Origin: Bradyrhizobium sp. Gha
GTDB taxonomy: Bacteria > Pseudomonadota > Alphaproteobacteria > Rhizobiales > Xanthobacteraceae
Reading direction: 5' to 3'
Assembly: GCF_900113735.1 (NCBI RefSeq)
Contig: NZ_FOQM01000001.1
Span: forward strand, 248,001 to 312,000
Length of the DNA: 64,000 bases
This document shows, piece after piece, positions 8,311 to 16,413 of the stretch; positions within the stretch are counted from its first letter, which is position 1, and every line of letters begins with the position of its first letter. Both the position numbers and the translations under genes were made by a program. Below the pieces are notes generated by a model. It was not told where the DNA came from, made no database searches, and saw only the letters and a list, made by a program, of their open reading frames with translations.

Positions 8311-10539
8311 TTAGGATGCCTTCGCCCTGGGATCGAAAGGGGCAACGTTCGAGCCTCTTTCGGAACCCTCCGACGTGTCGATGCCGAACAGGCCGGCAAC
8401 CTGCCCCAGCCGCCTCGCGCGCTCACCTGTGACATCCTCGCTGGCCGACAGCACCCGCTCCATCGCCTCGAAGGTGCGACGGCGAGAATTGACGTCGTCA
8501 GGCAGCATCTTCGGGATGGCCGCCAGCGCGGCGTCCCGATCGAGCAGCAGCATGAAGAACTGCTCGCGCACCAGCATCTTGAATTCGGACAGGGTCATGC
8601 GCGCCCCCTCCTGGTCCCTCCGGATCTGCCGCAGGGCCTCGATGCTTCGTTCGTCGACCATCCCGCGCGCCGACCCGACATAGAGCAAGGCGCGCAGCGC
8701 TGCCTCGCGAGGGCCTCCTTCACCGATCCGCGATTTGAGTTCAGCAACGCGCTTCTCCAGCATCGCGCGATGCTCTGCGGACATCTCCCTCCGTCCGGAA
8801 GGTACGGAACTGGGATCAATGCCGACCGCGGCTTGCAGCGCCGGCGACCCATAGATGCTGAGGAACATCGCCTCGCTCAGAGCTTCCTGCTGATCTCGCC
8901 AACTGTCCAGAGCATGCACGATCTGGTTCGACATCTGCTCCTGGAAGGCAAGGAATGGATTATCTTTCGAGACTGGCTTGCGCTTCTCCTCGGCCTTCTC
9001 GGCCAATGATTTCACCGTCGCCATATACGGATTCTTGCTGCTGAACAGCTCGTATTGCAGCCGTAGCGGGTGCATCTCGTGAGCCCACTCGGCCATTTGC
9101 GGCGTCACCATGCCCTTGATCCAGGGCCGGAGGAATTTCTGATAGGCCTCGAGATTGATCTCAGAGACGCGTTTGGCGGTGGCGAAGCGGCGCTCGTCCT
9201 CGGGCGAGTTACCGCCCATGGCGCGAATGTCATCGAGCGTCCGCGCCTCGCAGCGCATGACCCAATTGCCCGTGGCGAGATCGGCATTCGTCGTATCGAC
9301 GGCCTTGGCGTCAAACGTCGCTTCATAGAGCCCAGGCGGCAGCACGTCGATCAGATCGATATTCTCGGAGAATTCGGCATGTTCCTTCTTGGCGACGCCA
9401 CTGGACACGAAGATGCCGAGGTGGCCGACAGTTTCGTGCACGGTATATACGATCGTCTGCCCGTAGGCCCTGATCTCATCGACGTCGGCGTAGCAATCCA
9501 GGATCCAGTTCAGCGCCTGCTGCGGCGGCGTGATGTTGTCGCCCTTGGAGCAGAACACCACGATCGGCGACCTGATGTTGCGAAGGTCGACCTTGCGGCC
9601 GTCGGACATCTCGATGTTGCCCGCGGCGAGATTGTTGCCGACGAAAAGCTCGTCGACGATGAACTGGATCTCCTCCGCGTTGAGGTTGACGTGGCCGCCC
9701 CACCAGCGCTCGAATTCGAGGTAGCGGTCCGCCTCGGTGTCGACCCTGGAATAGACGTTGTACTGCTTCGTCCACAGCGTGTTCGAGGGGTTCTGGTTTT
9801 CGAAGTTCTGCACCAGCCAGGCGCCATCGAACTTGCCGGCGCCAAGATCGGACGTCAGAGCCGTCAGCCAGCTTCCGCCCAACAACCCGCCCGAATAGCG
9901 CATCGGATATTTGCCGCGCACACCGGCCCAATAGGCCAGCGGCGCGCCGGCGATGATCAGCGGTCCGAACAGCTCAGGGCGCAGCGAGGCCAGAATCATG
10001 AGCGCCCATCCGGCCTGGCAATTGCCGATCACGCAAGGCTTGCCGTCCGCATTGGGATGACGGCTGATGACCTTTTCGATGAAGATGGCTTCGGCGCGCG
10101 CAATGCGCTCGATGGTTTGTCCTGGCATCGGATCCGGCAGGAACCCGATGAAATAGCAGGGGTGGCCCGCCTTCATGGCGACGCCGATCTCGCTGTCGGC
10201 CTTGAAGCCGCCGATGCCGGGGCCGTGGCCCGCGCGTGGGTCGATCACGACGAATGGCCGCCGATCCATGTCGATCTCGACATTCTCAGGCGGAAGGATG
10301 CGCACCAGCGCGTAATTGACGGGATCATCGAGCTTGCGGCCATCCATGATCAATTCTGCGGTATATTGCAGAACATGCGGCGCGGTCTGCGCGATGTGTT
10401 CCCTGTACTGATCGCCGCGGCGACGCATGATGTCCAGGAACAGGACACTGCGTTGCCCCGCATCGATCATGTATTCGACCGCCGAAGCGACCAGGCCCGA
10501 CATTGGACCGCTCGGAATTTGCGCGTTGTCCATGGACAT
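8311..10539 (-). CDS. DUF3141 protein with PHA-synthase-like alpha/beta hydrolase core
   Basis: 742 residues from the ATG at 10539, preceded by GGAGAGG. The N-terminal 480 residues form an alpha/beta hydrolase core resembling PhaC: a lipase-like box GNCQAGWA with cysteine 174 at the nucleophile position, an aspartate in SKGDNITPP, and a histidine in HETVGHLGIF. The C-terminal 260 residues are helical and charged, without known motifs. It matches what is annotated as DUF3141. First gene of the pta-ackA-fabI run, with a FixK-type box 61 bp upstream. A role in hydroxyalkanoate synthesis or transfer is plausible but unproven. Confidence 0.8.
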   Translation of the reverse strand: MSMDNAQIPSGPMSGLVASAVEYMIDAGQRSVLFLDIMRRRGDQYREHIAQTAPHVLQYTAELIMDGRKLDDPVNYALVRILPPENVEIDMDRRPFVVIDPRAGHGPGIGGFKADSEIGVAMKAGHPCYFIGFLPDPMPGQTIERIARAEAIFIEKVISRHPNADGKPCVIGNCQAGWALMILASLRPELFGPLIIAGAPLAYWAGVRGKYPMRYSGGLLGGSWLTALTSDLGAGKFDGAWLVQNFENQNPSNTLWTKQYNVYSRVDTEADRYLEFERWWGGHVNLNAEEIQFIVDELFVGNNLAAGNIEMSDGRKVDLRNIRSPIVVFCSKGDNITPPQQALNWILDCYADVDEIRAYGQTIVYTVHETVGHLGIFVSSGVAKKEHAEFSENIDLIDVLPPGLYEATFDAKAVDTTNADLATGNWVMRCEARTLDDIRAMGGNSPEDERRFATAKRVSEINLEAYQKFLRPWIKGMVTPQMAEWAHEMHPLRLQYELFSSKNPYMATVKSLAEKAEEKRKPVSKDNPFLAFQEQMSNQIVHALDSWRDQQEALSEAMFLSIYGSPALQAAVGIDPSSVPSGRREMSAEHRAMLEKRVAELKSRIGEGGPREAALRALLYVGSARGMVDERSIEALRQIRRDQEGARMTLSEFKMLVREQFFMLLLDRDAALAAIPKMLPDDVNSRRRTFEAMERVLSASEDVTGERARRLGQVAGLFGIDTSEGSERGSNVAPFDPRAKAS

Positions 10540-10593
10540 GTTTCGACCTCTCCGTCGCGTTCGACAATTGACGGCGCTGGGCGAGGACGAGCG

Positions 10594-10607
10594 TTGATCT
10601 AGGTCAA
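10594..10607. promoter_or_regulatory. FixK/FNR-type box (TTGATCTAGGTCAA)
   Basis: Perfect TTGA-N6-TCAA. Its centre is 61 bp upstream of the DUF3141 start (10539) and 100 bp upstream of the divergent GNAT start (10701). The distance best fits activation of the minus-strand operon. Confidence 0.78.
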
Positions 10608-10700
10608 GATGATCTGCCCGCATAAAAGGCTCTCATCCTGCACAGGCCTCATGAGGCACGGCTTGCCTGGCGAGCCGAATACCGCCGGAGCGACATCGGC

Positions 10701-11237
10701 ATGTCAGACATCGCAAATTACAGCGCGCGGGCGGCGCTGAGGGACGGTACACCGATCGAGATCCGCGCGCTGCGCCCGAACGACGAGGCCGACATGCTGG
10801 CGGCGATCGAGCGCACCGGGCCGGACTCGCTCCGGACCCGGTTTTTCGTCATGAAGCGGCACTTTTCGGAGAAGGAGCGTGCGTTCTTCATTGACGTGGA
10901 TTTCAGCAATCACGTCGCACTTGCTGCCCTTGTCGAGGAACAAGGGCATCCTGCGATCGTCGGCGGCGGTCGATATGTGGTCACGGACCCCGGTCGGGCC
11001 GAGATGGCGTTCGTCGTGGTGGACGCCTGGCAAGGCCGCGGGATCGGTTCCCTGCTCCTGAGGCATCTCATCGACATTGCGCGGGAGCATGGGATGCGGG
11101 AGCTCACGGCCGAAGTTCTGTCCGGCAACGCCTCGATGCGCCGCGTGTTCGCGAGGGCCGATTTCAGAATGGCGCGAAGTGATGATCCGGCGACGGTGCG
11201 CCTCGTTCTCGATCTCGCCCCCGCGCGGTCCGCGTGA
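10701..11237 (+). CDS. GNAT-family N-acetyltransferase
   Basis: 178-residue single GNAT domain. The acetyl-CoA binding motif A is QGRGIGSLLL (about residues 110-119). The start (RDGTPIEIRALRPNDE) resembles the GNAT modules found in protein lysine acetyltransferases of the Pat type. Divergent from the DUF3141 operon across a FixK-type box. As its neighbours make acetyl-CoA and acetyl phosphate, a protein-acetylation control role is an attractive guess. A small-molecule acceptor is equally possible. Confidence 0.82.
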   Translation: MSDIANYSARAALRDGTPIEIRALRPNDEADMLAAIERTGPDSLRTRFFVMKRHFSEKERAFFIDVDFSNHVALAALVEEQGHPAIVGGGRYVVTDPGRAEMAFVVVDAWQGRGIGSLLLRHLIDIAREHGMRELTAEVLSGNASMRRVFARADFRMARSDDPATVRLVLDLAPARSA

Positions 11238-11240
11238 GCC

Positions 11241-11699
11241 TCATCTGAACGCGATCGTGATCTGGCTGATATTCGCGGCGAGCTCGAGGCCCGCCTTCGG
11301 GCCTTGCAGCACGATGTTCACGCCCTTCTCATTGCGCAGATGGATGCCGTTGACGCCGCCGACCAGGGCAAAGCCGCCGCCAACCGAGCTGTAGGTGCCG
11401 GCGAAGTCGGCGACCTCGCGAATGCCCGACGCCCAGCCATCGAAGCGGCCGACTGTCGCGCCGACCGTGACACCGAAGCTCAGACCGCTGATCCTGAATG
11501 GATAGGTCTTGCCGCGATACGTCAGCACACCATTGCCGGCGCCGCCGCCGACCAGAACGCCGGCCTTGACGATTTTGGCGCGGACATGGCCGGCGGCTTG
11601 CGCGAAGGTCGGCGTCGCCGGAATGGTCAGCCCGAGCGCCAGCAGGATAGCCGCGCTCAGGCGGAACACGCGCGGTCGCGGTTTAGGGCTTTGCTGCAT
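11241..11699 (-). CDS. Small exported protein, paralogue of the gene at 20182-20616
   Basis: 152 residues from the ATG at 11699, which lies inside the last codons of DUF2950 (17-bp overlap). A signal peptide is evident (hydrophobic stretch to about residue 35, ending FAQAA). The mature part is Gly-rich: KAGVLVGGGAGNGVLTYRGK, YPFRISGLSFGVTVGA, then GPKAGLEL near the end. These blocks recur almost in register in the protein at 20182-20616. The pattern of glycine-rich strands faintly recalls SYLF/YSC84 lipid-binding modules, but I cannot confirm this. Third gene of the DUF3300-DUF2950 operon, so probably a periplasmic or outer-membrane-associated protein. Confidence 0.75.
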   Translation of the reverse strand: MQQSPKPRPRVFRLSAAILLALGLTIPATPTFAQAAGHVRAKIVKAGVLVGGGAGNGVLTYRGKTYPFRISGLSFGVTVGATVGRFDGWASGIREVADFAGTYSSVGGGFALVGGVNGIHLRNEKGVNIVLQGPKAGLELAANISQITIAFR

Positions 11700-12600
11700 C
11701 GACCTTCCTCCAGGTCTCGTCGGGATCGAACAGCGTGGTTCGCGCGGCGATGGACTCGGTGCGCTGGCCCAGATCCTTCTGATAGACAATGCCCTCGTGA
11801 TTGACGAGAAACGTCATGACGCCGGAGTTGCCGTATTCCGCGGGCCAGGCGATCAAGCCGAAGCCACCGATCATCTTGCCGTTGACGACATAGTTGAGCG
11901 CACCGCCGCGCGCGTCCCGGCCCTGCCCTTTGAGGATGTGGAAGTAGTAACCGTGATAGGGCACGGGTCCGACATCGCCCGCGCGATAACCCTCGTTCGA
12001 AGCCTCGGCTGCCAGCGCGCCCAGCGGGCTCGGGTCGTTGTCGTCGCGCCAGAACAGGCCGTCCTTCTTGCCGGGCGAGGAGACGATGCGCTGGGCATAG
12101 ACGCCGACGCCCTCGCCGCGGTCCTTGTCGGCGTATTCGTTCTGGGCGTCGACGAAAGCGAGCGCGGTCTGGATCGCATCGAGCTCGTTGCGGCCGATGC
12201 GCCGGCGCAGCACCTCGATGCGTCCCTCGCCGATGTCGAACTCCCAGCCGGCCTTGGTGTTGACCAGCGGAATCGGGAACGGGAAATCGTCCGGTCCCAG
12301 CATCAAGGTCGCGGTCTTGTTGCCTTCCGCCTTGATGCCGTGCTTGGCGTCGTACATCGACGCGAAGCGCTGACGGATATCGACGTCGGCAACCTCGTCA
12401 CCTGAGGAGACGATATCCTGCGCATTCCTGCCGAGCACCTTCAAGATGTCCTTCGGACCGCTCTTGGCCGCGGCCGCCAGCGCAGCCGCGGCGTCTTCCG
12501 GTGTCTTGTAGGATTCCTGCGCCTGCGATGCAGAGCCAAGCACCGCCAGCACCATGAAGCCCGGCAACACTGCGCGGCGGAACGATTTCAACCCGGTCAT
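11683..12600 (-). CDS. DUF2950 exported protein
   Basis: 305 residues with a signal peptide (residues 1 to about 27, ending SQAQE). Blocks YKTPEDAAAALAAAAKSG, DFPFPIPLVNTKAGWEFD, GVYAQRIVSSPGKKDGLFW, GYYFHILKGQG and GLIAWPAEYGNSGVMTF identify the DUF2950 family. DUF2950 proteins are usually encoded next to DUF3300 proteins, as here (4-bp overlap). Function unknown; location periplasmic or envelope. The operon starts behind the FixK-type box at 14333. Confidence 0.85.
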   Translation of the reverse strand: MTGLKSFRRAVLPGFMVLAVLGSASQAQESYKTPEDAAAALAAAAKSGPKDILKVLGRNAQDIVSSGDEVADVDIRQRFASMYDAKHGIKAEGNKTATLMLGPDDFPFPIPLVNTKAGWEFDIGEGRIEVLRRRIGRNELDAIQTALAFVDAQNEYADKDRGEGVGVYAQRIVSSPGKKDGLFWRDDNDPSPLGALAAEASNEGYRAGDVGPVPYHGYYFHILKGQGRDARGGALNYVVNGKMIGGFGLIAWPAEYGNSGVMTFLVNHEGIVYQKDLGQRTESIAARTTLFDPDETWRKVDAAKP

Positions 12601-14276
12601 GGCGTCGCCTCCGCAGGAATCTTCGCGCCGCCGGCGAGCCAGTCGCGGTAGCTGCGGAATGTCAGTCCGAGCTTGTGGTAATAGACGCGCAAATAGCCAT
12701 CGCTGCCGCGGGTCACGGCCTCAGGCATCACCCGCTCGACCTCTTGCGCCATCACGCCGACATAGGCCTTCTCGCTGCCGATGTAGCTGAAGCGGTAATA
12801 GCCGAGGCCGTTGGAAAGATGGCCGAGCAGAACGATATCGTGCTTCAGCGCGATATCGGAGCGCCGGCCACCACCGCCGCCGCGGCCGCCGCCAAAACCG
12901 CCTCCGCCGCCGCCACGCATCGCCATTCCGCCTCCGCCGCCACGCCCGGCCATGCGCGGTGCGCCGCCGCCGCGCGGCATGCTCGCCATGCTCGCGCGAC
13001 CGCGTGCGGACGCGGCGGCCGCCGAGCGGCCCGAAGAAACGTTCATGGCACCGCCGCGATTGCCGCCACCGCCGCGATTGGCCGCACTGCCGCCGGCACG
13101 GTTCGCAGCCTTGGTCGCAGGCTTGGCGCGATCGCCGCCACCTTTGGCGCGATCACCACTGCCCTTGGCACGATTACCGGCTCCGGCACGATCACCAGCA
13201 CCAGGCCGATCGCCACGATTGCCAGCACCGCCGCGATCACCGGGGCCGCCACGATCTCCTGCACGATCCCCTGCGCGATCTCCTGCACGATCTCCTGCGC
13301 GATCTCCTGCGCCAGCGCCCTGATCCGGACGCAGCACCTGGTTGCCATCTCGGCCACGGAAATCCATCCGGTCCGACGCACCGGCCCTGACGTTGTTGTT
13401 GCCGAAGCGCTGCTGCACGTTGTTGTTGGCGTAGCGTACGCCGCCGCGATGCGCCGGGTTGTGCTGCCAACCGTTGCCGATGTTGGTGGTGCGATGATTG
13501 ACGTAGACGTTGCGATTGCCCCAGTTGCAGCCGCCGCCCCAGTAGTTGCCCCAGCGCCCGATCGCCCACGCCGTGCCGAAGGCGATGCCGGCCGCAACGC
13601 CGGCGCCGACATAGGATGGATACCCCCAATAATAGGGCGGATACTCCGCATAGGGCCAGCTGCCGTAGACGGTCGCCGGATCGTAATAAGGCACGTACAT
13701 GACCGAGGGATCCGCCTGCTGGATCACGACGACCTGCTTGCCCTCCTGAGACTGGACACTGACCTTCTGCTGCTTGGTGGTGACAAGCTTCTTGTTGTCA
13801 TAGGCTTTATTGCGCAACCGCTGGATCGCATCCATCACGTCGGGCTGCTGAGCGAGGAAGGCGTCGCCGAGCTTCTTGGTCCATTCGAGCTGGTCGCTCA
13901 TCATGGTCAGGACATCGGCGGTACTGGCCAGCGCCTTGACGCTGTCGTCCCAGCTCTGCTTCTCGACTTCCGTCTTGAGCGCATCGCCCTTCAGCGTCTT
14001 GCGCTCCTTCAGCCAGCGGTCGGCCTGCACCACCTCCAGCGGGTAGGTCGAAGCGGCCAGCACGTTGGCCAGCAATTCGTCGGGATAGAGCGCGATCGGC
14101 GCGACCAAGGCTTCGAGCTGCTCCGGCTTCAGGAGCTCGGCCGCCGGTGCCGGCGAGACTGCCGGTTGTGCTTGCGGAGCGGGATTCGCGGGTGCCGTCG
14201 GGGTCTGCGCCATTGCGGCGGACCAGGTCGCCATTGTGAACGCAAGCGCCATCAGGATCTTGCCGCAGCGAAACAT
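12597..14276 (-). CDS. DUF3300 exported protein with Gly/Arg-rich middle and S74-like C-terminus
   Basis: 559 residues from the ATG at 14276, behind a strong GGAGGA site. A signal peptide ends near AMAQ (residue 23). The DUF3300 domain spans about residues 45-250 (LEALVAPIALYPDELLANVL). A low-complexity GDRA/GNRG-rich middle follows (about 310-480). The final 80 residues (SDIALKHDI, GLGYYRFSYIG, YVGVMAQEVERVMP, DGYLRVYY) resemble the intramolecular-chaperone domain of S74 tail-fibre proteins, keeping the Ser and Lys of the usual SD-LK motif. First gene of a three-gene envelope operon behind the FixK-type box at 14333. Confidence 0.85.
   Translation of the reverse strand: MFRCGKILMALAFTMATWSAAMAQTPTAPANPAPQAQPAVSPAPAAELLKPEQLEALVAPIALYPDELLANVLAASTYPLEVVQADRWLKERKTLKGDALKTEVEKQSWDDSVKALASTADVLTMMSDQLEWTKKLGDAFLAQQPDVMDAIQRLRNKAYDNKKLVTTKQQKVSVQSQEGKQVVVIQQADPSVMYVPYYDPATVYGSWPYAEYPPYYWGYPSYVGAGVAAGIAFGTAWAIGRWGNYWGGGCNWGNRNVYVNHRTTNIGNGWQHNPAHRGGVRYANNNVQQRFGNNNVRAGASDRMDFRGRDGNQVLRPDQGAGAGDRAGDRAGDRAGDRAGDRGGPGDRGGAGNRGDRPGAGDRAGAGNRAKGSGDRAKGGGDRAKPATKAANRAGGSAANRGGGGNRGGAMNVSSGRSAAAASARGRASMASMPRGGGAPRMAGRGGGGGMAMRGGGGGGFGGGRGGGGGRRSDIALKHDIVLLGHLSNGLGYYRFSYIGSEKAYVGVMAQEVERVMPEAVTRGSDGYLRVYYHKLGLTFRSYRDWLAGGAKIPAEATP
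13251..13310 (-). repeat. Five 12-bp tandem repeats coding GDRA units
   Basis: Five adjacent 12-bp units of the form RCGATCYCCTGC inside the DUF3300 gene, coding for Gly-Asp-Arg-Ala repeats on the minus strand. In-frame unit length means copy-number change would alter protein length without a frameshift. Confidence 0.8.
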
Positions 14277-14332
14277 CCCATCCTCCTTCACACTTCCCGC
14301 GTCGGAAGATCGAGCCGACACGCCGGCGCTTG

Positions 14333-14346
14333 TTGATCGAGATCAA
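14333..14346. promoter_or_regulatory. FixK/FNR-type box (TTGATCGAGATCAA)
   Basis: Perfect TTGA-N6-TCAA. Its centre is 63 bp upstream of the DUF3300 start at 14276. Confidence 0.78.
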
Positions 14347-14426
14347 CGAAACGCGAGGCTGCTGCGCGAGAGCGAAGCGTCATTCGCCGACGAGAGGAGG
14401 CCCGATCAAGGTCGTGCTGCCGCCTG

Positions 14427-16328
14427 CTAGCGCGCGATCGGAAGCCGGATCGTGAACAGCGCGCCCCCCGCCAACTGGTTTGACGCACTGATCGTGCCGT
14501 GATGCGCCTCGACGATGGTTTTGGCGATCGCGAGCCCCATACCCATGCCTTCCGGCTTGGTCGTGAAGAACGGATCGAACACATTTGCAAGATCGGGGGC
14601 GGCTATTCCGGCTCCGGTGTCGGTGATCCTGATCTCGGCGTGATGGCCGGCACGCAGGGTCGCGACGCTGACCTCGCGTTTTTCACCGTCCGTCTCGGAG
14701 ACCGCGTCCATCGCGTTGATGATCAGGTTGAGAATGACCTGCTGAAGCTGGACCGGATCGCCCTTGACGTGCAGATCCATCAGGACAGGCATGTAGGTCA
14801 ATGCGATGCGGCGTCCGTGAGCGACGGCCCCCACGAGCCCGATCGCTTCGCGAACGGTATCGTTGAGCTCGATGTCCTTGACCTCGAACGGCGTCTTTCT
14901 CAGAACGGCGCGCAGCCTGCGGATCACCTCGCTCGCCCGCAGATCGTCCCGCCTGATATCGGCCAGGATCTGGCTGAGCTCGTGGAGATCGGGCGAGTTG
15001 CCCTTGAGCATCAGCTCGGCGGTCTCGGCATTGGTCAGGATGGAGCCAAGCGGCTGGTTCAATTCGTGGGCGATGGACGTCGTCAGCTCGCCGACGGTGG
15101 AGTAGCGATTGACGTGAGCAAGCTCTGCCAAGCGCTGGCGGGATTCCACTTCGGCGACCCTGCGACCGCGCCCCTCGTGCAGCAAGCCGCTGATCAGACC
15201 CGCCTGCACGAGAAATACCGCGGTGATCAACACCATCTGCCAGCGATAGCGCTGCCAAACGTTCGGCTCGCGAAACACGATCGCGCTGCCCGGAGGCAAG
15301 CGACTCTCGCTGATGCCCCAGCGTCGCAATTCCCGCCAATCATATTTCGGCGCACCGAAGCCGAGGGGTTCATACTTGATGCTGGCGGGATCCGCTCCGC
15401 CGAGAATGCCGATCGCGGCGCTGACGGTCCTCGAAGTCGTTTCCGAAACCAGATGCATCGGTCCCCCGACGGTGCTGTCGCCGAAGAAGGGCTCCTGGTA
15501 GGAAAAGATCGGTGCATTCGCGACTGCATGCAGGCTGCGCAGGGCAATGTCGCTCTCGTGGACGACCCCGACCGCATCGACCGACATCAGCCCCCAGAAC
15601 AACACCGTATGCGGCGGCAGGGTCGATGCGCGCTTCAGGATGTCCTCGAATGACAAGTCCGAATACCAGACGAGCTCCAACCGGTCGCCGAGAGGTTTCA
15701 GCTCCCGCTTCACCTCCTCCATCCAGAATTTCTCGAGCGGCGAGGCTCCGATCACGATCGCAACCGACTTGGTGTCCGGGAGAAGCCGAAGGATGTTGTC
15801 GAACGCGGCCACGAAATCGTTGCGGATTGCCACGACCACGTCGTTGTCGCGGAGATCGTCGCGATTGATCAGCCGATGCTCGACCGCGGAAAGAATCAGC
15901 GGCGTATCGGGGAATAGTCGCGCGCGGTATTTCTGCGCAAACCGGGCGGCAGGCGCGCCGATGCTCAACACGATGTCGGGCTTCTCGCCCTGATAGAGCG
16001 AATGCAGATAGTCGACGAACGGGGCCTCGGGACCGGGATTGTTGAAGCGCGCCGTGAGCAGCGCATGCTCCTGGATATCGAGCGGCCAGGGCGATTGTCG
16101 CTCGAGCCCGGCCTTGATGTCCCGCGCGTACTCGCTCCAGGGCCGAAAGTCGCGGCCGAAGGAATGCAATACGAGCACGCGCTTGAACTCGCCGCGCTGG
16201 CTTCGCTCGACGGCCCCGGCTCGCCCGGGCGGCAGGCAGAAGGCGACGAACAGGCTCAGGCATAACCATGCGGCTACGGCCGGCCACGGCCTGACCGAAA
16301 CACTGGACATGCGCCCGCTCAGCTCCAT
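14427..16328 (-). CDS. Membrane sensor histidine kinase with ABC-type substrate-binding sensor domain
   Basis: 633 residues from the ATG at 16328 (TTG 16343 and ATG 16310 are alternatives). An N-terminal signal anchor (about 15-35) leads to a periplasmic domain (about 50-345) of ABC_sub_bind type: RVLVLHSFGRDF, KPDIVLSIGAPAA. A transmembrane helix follows (WQMVLITAVFLVQAG), then a HisKA domain with H421 in SIAHELNQPLG, and a HATPase with NLIINAMDAV, DTGAGI and GMGMGLAIAKTI. No receiver gene is adjacent, so the response regulator must be elsewhere; the FixJ-like protein at 30672-31313 is a candidate. It follows the HlyD gene in the same direction. Confidence 0.85.
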   Translation of the reverse strand: MELSGRMSSVSVRPWPAVAAWLCLSLFVAFCLPPGRAGAVERSQRGEFKRVLVLHSFGRDFRPWSEYARDIKAGLERQSPWPLDIQEHALLTARFNNPGPEAPFVDYLHSLYQGEKPDIVLSIGAPAARFAQKYRARLFPDTPLILSAVEHRLINRDDLRDNDVVVAIRNDFVAAFDNILRLLPDTKSVAIVIGASPLEKFWMEEVKRELKPLGDRLELVWYSDLSFEDILKRASTLPPHTVLFWGLMSVDAVGVVHESDIALRSLHAVANAPIFSYQEPFFGDSTVGGPMHLVSETTSRTVSAAIGILGGADPASIKYEPLGFGAPKYDWRELRRWGISESRLPPGSAIVFREPNVWQRYRWQMVLITAVFLVQAGLISGLLHEGRGRRVAEVESRQRLAELAHVNRYSTVGELTTSIAHELNQPLGSILTNAETAELMLKGNSPDLHELSQILADIRRDDLRASEVIRRLRAVLRKTPFEVKDIELNDTVREAIGLVGAVAHGRRIALTYMPVLMDLHVKGDPVQLQQVILNLIINAMDAVSETDGEKREVSVATLRAGHHAEIRITDTGAGIAAPDLANVFDPFFTTKPEGMGMGLAIAKTIVEAHHGTISASNQLAGGALFTIRLPIAR

Positions 16329-16356
16329 TCGCGCAGCTTCCAACGGCTGCTTGAAC

Positions 16357-16380
16357 GGGCAATTCTAGCGGGAATTGCCC
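16357..16380 (-). terminator. Inverted repeat between HlyD and kinase genes
   Basis: 9-bp perfect stem (GGGCAATTC / GAATTGCCC) with a 6-nt loop, in the 85-bp gap between the HlyD stop and the kinase start. No T run follows, so it may be a weak terminator, an attenuator or a processing hairpin. Confidence 0.4.
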
Positions 16381-16413
16381 TGCGCGGACAGCGCCAATTC
16401 CTCCAGAACCCGC

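Noticed and set aside
13120..13320. Repeat array as a possible CRISPR
   Set aside because: Units are 12 bp, contiguous without spacers and in frame within a coding gene.
12675..14336. 553-codon plus-strand open frame
   Set aside because: Antisense to the DUF3300 gene; its Ala/Thr/His-rich low complexity mirrors the GDRA repeats of the real gene.
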